From: Candidatus Hydrogenedens sp.
Lineage (GTDB): Bacteria; Hydrogenedentota; Hydrogenedentia; Hydrogenedentales; Hydrogenedentaceae
Length of the DNA stretch: 16,817 nucleotides
Direction: 5' to 3'
Assembly (NCBI GenBank): GCA_035378955.1
Contig: DAOSUS010000067.1
Coordinates: forward strand, 1 to 16,817
The notes under the pieces were generated by a model, which was not told the origin of the DNA, did no database searches, and saw nothing but the letters and a program-made list of their open reading frames with translations. This document shows positions 13,917-16,817 of this stretch, piece after piece (position 1 is the stretch's first letter; every line of letters starts with the position of its first letter). The translations under genes were made by a program, and so were the position numbers.

Positions 13917-15248
13917 ATGTCTAAAGAATTTCGACTTCCATCGTTAGGTGAGAATATTTCTGAAGCAACTATCGGTAAAATTCTTGTTAAGATAGGGGAT
14001 ACCATTAAAAAAGGGCAACCTGTTTTGGAAATAGAAACGGATAAAGCGGTTGCAGAAATCCCATCTACTTTGGATGGAAAGATAATGGAAATCCATGTGA
14101 AAGAAGGGCAGAAGGTAAAGCCGGGGGTTTTAATTTTTACCATGGAAGAAAAAACAGCGGTAGGAGCGGTATCCTCCGAAGCTCCGACATCACCACCTAT
14201 TGAAGAAAAAGCACCTGCCGTAAAAAAAGAGATGCCCGTTTCTACTCCAGTTGAAAAAACTGTGCCGTTGCGACCCCCTTTGGTTACTGGAGTGTCTGGA
14301 CAAAAGGCAAAATCAGATATTCCCATTCTGGCTTCCCCTTCGGTTCGTAGATTAGCACGCGAATTAGGGGTTTCCCTTGAAGAAGTTCCTGCGTCTGACC
14401 CATCAGGAAAAATCTCTGCGGAAGATGTTATGGCCTATCACAAACGGATAACAGAAGGAGGCACAATTTCACAGCCCGAACCGATATCCGTTATTACAAC
14501 GGAAGAGACAACCTCTATCCAGATAAATGCCTCAACCGCAAAAGATTCATGGGGTCCTATTCTCGTTGAACCTATGACTACTATTCGCAAGAAAACAGCC
14601 GAGCAAATGATGCGGAGTTTATCTATCCCACAGGTAACTCATTTCGACAAAGCCAATATCACACAATTAGAACAACTTCGTGAAACGTGGGCTAAAAAAA
14701 TCCAGTCCGCTGGCGGAAGATTAAGTATTTTGATATTTACATTAAAAATTGTGGCAGAAGCATTAAAAAAATTCCCAAAATTTAATTCCAGTATTGACCT
14801 TGAAAAGGAACAAATTGTTTATAAAAAATATTATCATATTGGGGTTGCTGTAGATACGGAACATGGGCTTTTAGTGCCTGTTCTGCGAGATGTAGATAAA
14901 AAATCTATTAAAGAAATTTCCATTGAATTGACCCAATTAGCGGAAAAAACGCGACAGCGAAAATTATCGCTGGAAGAATTGCAAGGAGCAACATTTACTA
15001 TTAGCAATTTAGGAGGATTAGGCGGTAATGGCTTTACACCGATAGTAAACGCCCCTCAGGTGGCTATTTTAGGTATGTCCCGTTCGAGTATGGAACCTGT
15101 ATATCAGAATGGGAACTTTGTCCCACAACTCATGCTACCTTTAAGTCTGTCGTATGACCATCGCGTTATTGATGGTGCCGAATCGGCTCGGTTTGTGCGG
15201 TGGATTTGTAATGCACTTGAAAATCCATGGAATATATTTTTTGAATAA
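13917..15248 (+). CDS. aceF: Pyruvate dehydrogenase E2, dihydrolipoamide acetyltransferase
   Basis: Core of the pyruvate dehydrogenase complex; moves acetyl from lipoamide to CoA. The 443 residues comprise one lipoyl domain (about 1-78) with lipoylated K43 in ETDKAVAEIPS, an Ala/Pro/Lys-rich linker (80-130), a peripheral subunit-binding domain (about 136-174, ASPSVRRLARELGVSLEEV then GKISAEDV), a second linker, and the acyltransferase domain from about 210. That domain has TFTISNLGGLGGNGFTPI and the catalytic DHRVIDG with H415 and D419. One lipoyl domain is fewer than the three of E. coli AceF but common elsewhere. It begins 30 nt after aceE with an AAGGA site. The E1 and E3 neighbours support pyruvate rather than 2-oxoglutarate as substrate. 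Confidence 0.94.
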   Translation: MSKEFRLPSLGENISEATIGKILVKIGDTIKKGQPVLEIETDKAVAEIPSTLDGKIMEIHVKEGQKVKPGVLIFTMEEKTAVGAVSSEAPTSPPIEEKAPAVKKEMPVSTPVEKTVPLRPPLVTGVSGQKAKSDIPILASPSVRRLARELGVSLEEVPASDPSGKISAEDVMAYHKRITEGGTISQPEPISVITTEETTSIQINASTAKDSWGPILVEPMTTIRKKTAEQMMRSLSIPQVTHFDKANITQLEQLRETWAKKIQSAGGRLSILIFTLKIVAEALKKFPKFNSSIDLEKEQIVYKKYYHIGVAVDTEHGLLVPVLRDVDKKSIKEISIELTQLAEKTRQRKLSLEELQGATFTISNLGGLGGNGFTPIVNAPQVAILGMSRSSMEPVYQNGNFVPQLMLPLSLSYDHRVIDGAESARFVRWICNALENPWNIFFE

Positions 15249-15275
15249 TAGGAATTAAAAATAAAAGGAGGTTTT

Positions 15276-16704
15276 ATGCCCGAAGTAATTCAAACACAGG
15301 TTGCTGTTATAGGTGCAGGTCCCGGTGGTTATGGATGTGCCTTTATGTGTGCCGATTTAGGGCTACAAACGGTTCTAATCGATGTAGAAAAAAATCCCGG
15401 TGGGACATGTCTCTACCGGGGTTGTATTCCGACAAAAGCCCTACTTTATGTGTCCCATGTGATTTCTAATGCGTTAGAGGCGGAAAAATTCGGCGTTCAC
15501 TTCCAGAAGCCTAAATTGGATATTGATGAAATACGGAAGAATGTGCGGGGGGGTGGTTGAACACTTAACCGGTGGATTGGGACAACTGACTCGATTACGG
15601 AATATTCATTATATTCAGGGAAGAGCCAGTTTCCTGGATTCAAATACATTAGAAGTATTCCTGATGGATGGACGGGAATTACGCATTAACGCAGAATATA
15701 CGGTTATTTCCGCGGGTTCAAGACCTGCCCTATTTGGACAGCCGATTGAGTCTCCAGATATTATGAATTCCAATACCGCGGTAAACATAGAAGAGATACC
15801 GGAACGATTACTGGTTATCGGTGGTGGATATATCGGATTGGAGTTAGGCACTGTTTATGCCACATTGGGGTCTGAAGTAACCCTTGTAGAGGTTACCGAT
15901 GGGCTATTACCCGGGGTAGACCGTGATTTAGTGCGTCCTTTAGAGAAACATTTGGAAAAAGTTTTCTATCAAATCCACCTGAAAACATTGGTCAAACAAT
16001 TAAAACCACAAAAAAAAGGTATTGCCGTTGAACTTGAAGGAGCAGAAATCAAAAAGCCACAACAGATTTTTGATAAAGTCCTTGTATCTGTTGGGAGAAA
16101 ACCAAACAGCAGTGGTTTGGGCTTAAAAAATACAAATGTAGCTGTGGACGAAAAAGGTTTTATCCGTGTGGATGAACAAAGACGCACGACCGACCCATAT
16201 ATTTTTGCTATTGGCGATGTTGCTGGCGGGATGATGTTAGCCCACAAAGCAACCCACGAAGGAAGAACCGTCGCAGAGGTTATTTCGGGCAAGAATGTTG
16301 CCTTTGAGCCTCAAGCCATACCTGCAGTTGTTTTCACAGACCCTGAAATTGCATGGTGCGGACTTACTGAAGGGCAAGCCCATGCTAAAAATATACCTGT
16401 TCAAGTAGTCAAATTCCCCTGGTCGGCTTCGGGTAGAGCCATGACCATGTTCCGTGGGGAAGGAGTAACAAAAATGATTACCCATGTGGAAACGAAACAG
16501 ATACTCGGTTTTGGCATCGCAGGAGCCAATGCAGGCGAACTTATTGGAGAAGCGACCTTAGCAATCGAAATGGGTGCCACACCCGAAGACATTGATTTGA
16601 CCATCCATCCACACCCGACCCTTAATGAGACCATCATGGAAACCGCAGGCGCCTTCCTCGGTAGAAGTACCCATCTCTATCGCAAACCCCAACAAAAAGA
16701 ATAA
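15276..16704 (+). pseudogene. lpdA: Dihydrolipoamide dehydrogenase (E3), interrupted by a +1 shift in a G7 run
   Basis: E3 reoxidises dihydrolipoamide of E2 with FAD and NAD+. The coding sequence lies in two frames: 15276-15560 (ends at TGA) and a frame open from 15523 to 16704. Frame one carries the FAD site VIGAGPGGYG and the redox pair C45/C50 in GGTCLYRGCIPTK. Frame two carries the NAD site VIGGGYIGLE, the second FAD motif AIGDVAGG, and the catalytic HPHPTLNETI. Removing one G from the run at 15547-15553 joins them into a 475-residue protein of normal E3 length (joint reads RGVVEHLTGG). All catalytic elements are intact, so sequencing error or a very recent or reversible change is likelier than old decay. 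AAAGGAGG precedes the ATG. Last gene of the PDH operon. Confidence 0.9.
15547..15553 (+). other. G7 homopolymer at the E3 frameshift
   Basis: Seven consecutive Gs after GTGC. Frame one reads CGG GGG GGT GGT TGA; the conserved continuation GTG GTT GAA starts at the last G, one base out of phase. Six Gs would restore the frame. The tract could be a base-calling error, a phase-variable site or a real mutation. Confidence 0.85.
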
Positions 16705-16817
16705 CCCACAAACAAACCCACTACCCTTAATTATCAACCATCATCAACCTTCCCCATATCCTCCATCACACCATGCCATATCCGTTCCTTCCGTCCCATG
16801 TATCTCTTCCGTCTCAT
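16705..16817. other. G-depleted, pyrimidine-rich noncoding end
   Basis: No gene is seen. The plus strand has only 5 Gs in 113 bases, with none in the first 67 or so. Near the end TTCCGTCCCAT (16790-16800) and TTCCGTCTCAT (16807-16817) form an imperfect direct repeat 17 bp apart, possibly the edge of a longer array cut by the window. No hairpin terminator for the PDH operon is visible. Confidence 0.5.

Noticed and set aside
15523..16704. Second part of E3 as an independent gene
   Set aside because: It starts only with a TTG lacking a ribosome site and lacks the N-terminal FAD and disulfide motifs, which are present just upstream in the other frame.

Overview
The window reads as chromosome from a moderately low-GC, probably anaerobic, Gram-negative-type bacterium. 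Two tandem prepilins of the H-X9-DG (DUF1559) type are the best taxonomic hint. Such genes are abundant in Planctomycetes, Lentisphaerae, Armatimonadota and Hydrogenedentota-like lineages, and I lean to the last group, but this is inference. There is no phage, IS, CRISPR array, tRNA or rRNA that I can support.

Layout: (1) 19-1155 holds a Nudix hydrolase of the ADP-ribose pyrophosphatase type, facing (6 bp tail to tail) a secreted YceI-family protein. (2) 1244-3937 holds two paralogous pseudopilin genes on the minus strand. The first has a textbook sigma70-type promoter, a 5' leader carrying a near-perfect anti-SD-complementary sequence far from the start codon, and a strong hairpin terminator. 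(3) 4258-9770 is a plus-strand housekeeping run: ftsK, a RodZ-like HTH/membrane protein, pgsA, alr and a YacP-type NYN nuclease. The ftsK-rodZ-pgsA order is a recurrent bacterial arrangement linking chromosome segregation, cell shape and envelope synthesis. (4) 9833-10987 is a minus-strand three-gene operon: DUF134 HTH protein, a tiny Gly/Arg/Trp-rich protein and a NifX/MTH1175-like protein with a His-rich insert. A dyad operator overlaps its likely promoter. (5) 11193-16704 is the complete pyruvate dehydrogenase operon: homodimeric E1 (aceE), single-lipoyl E2 and E3. E3 is interrupted by a one-base shift in a run of seven Gs. (6) The last 113 bases are almost free of G on the plus strand and noncoding.

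The least explained part is the DUF134 / Gly-rich / NifX-like operon with its operator. The most checkable anomaly is the G7 frameshift in E3. The most unusual regulatory element is the STAB-SD-like leader of the first prepilin gene. No clearly novel defence or mobile system is visible.
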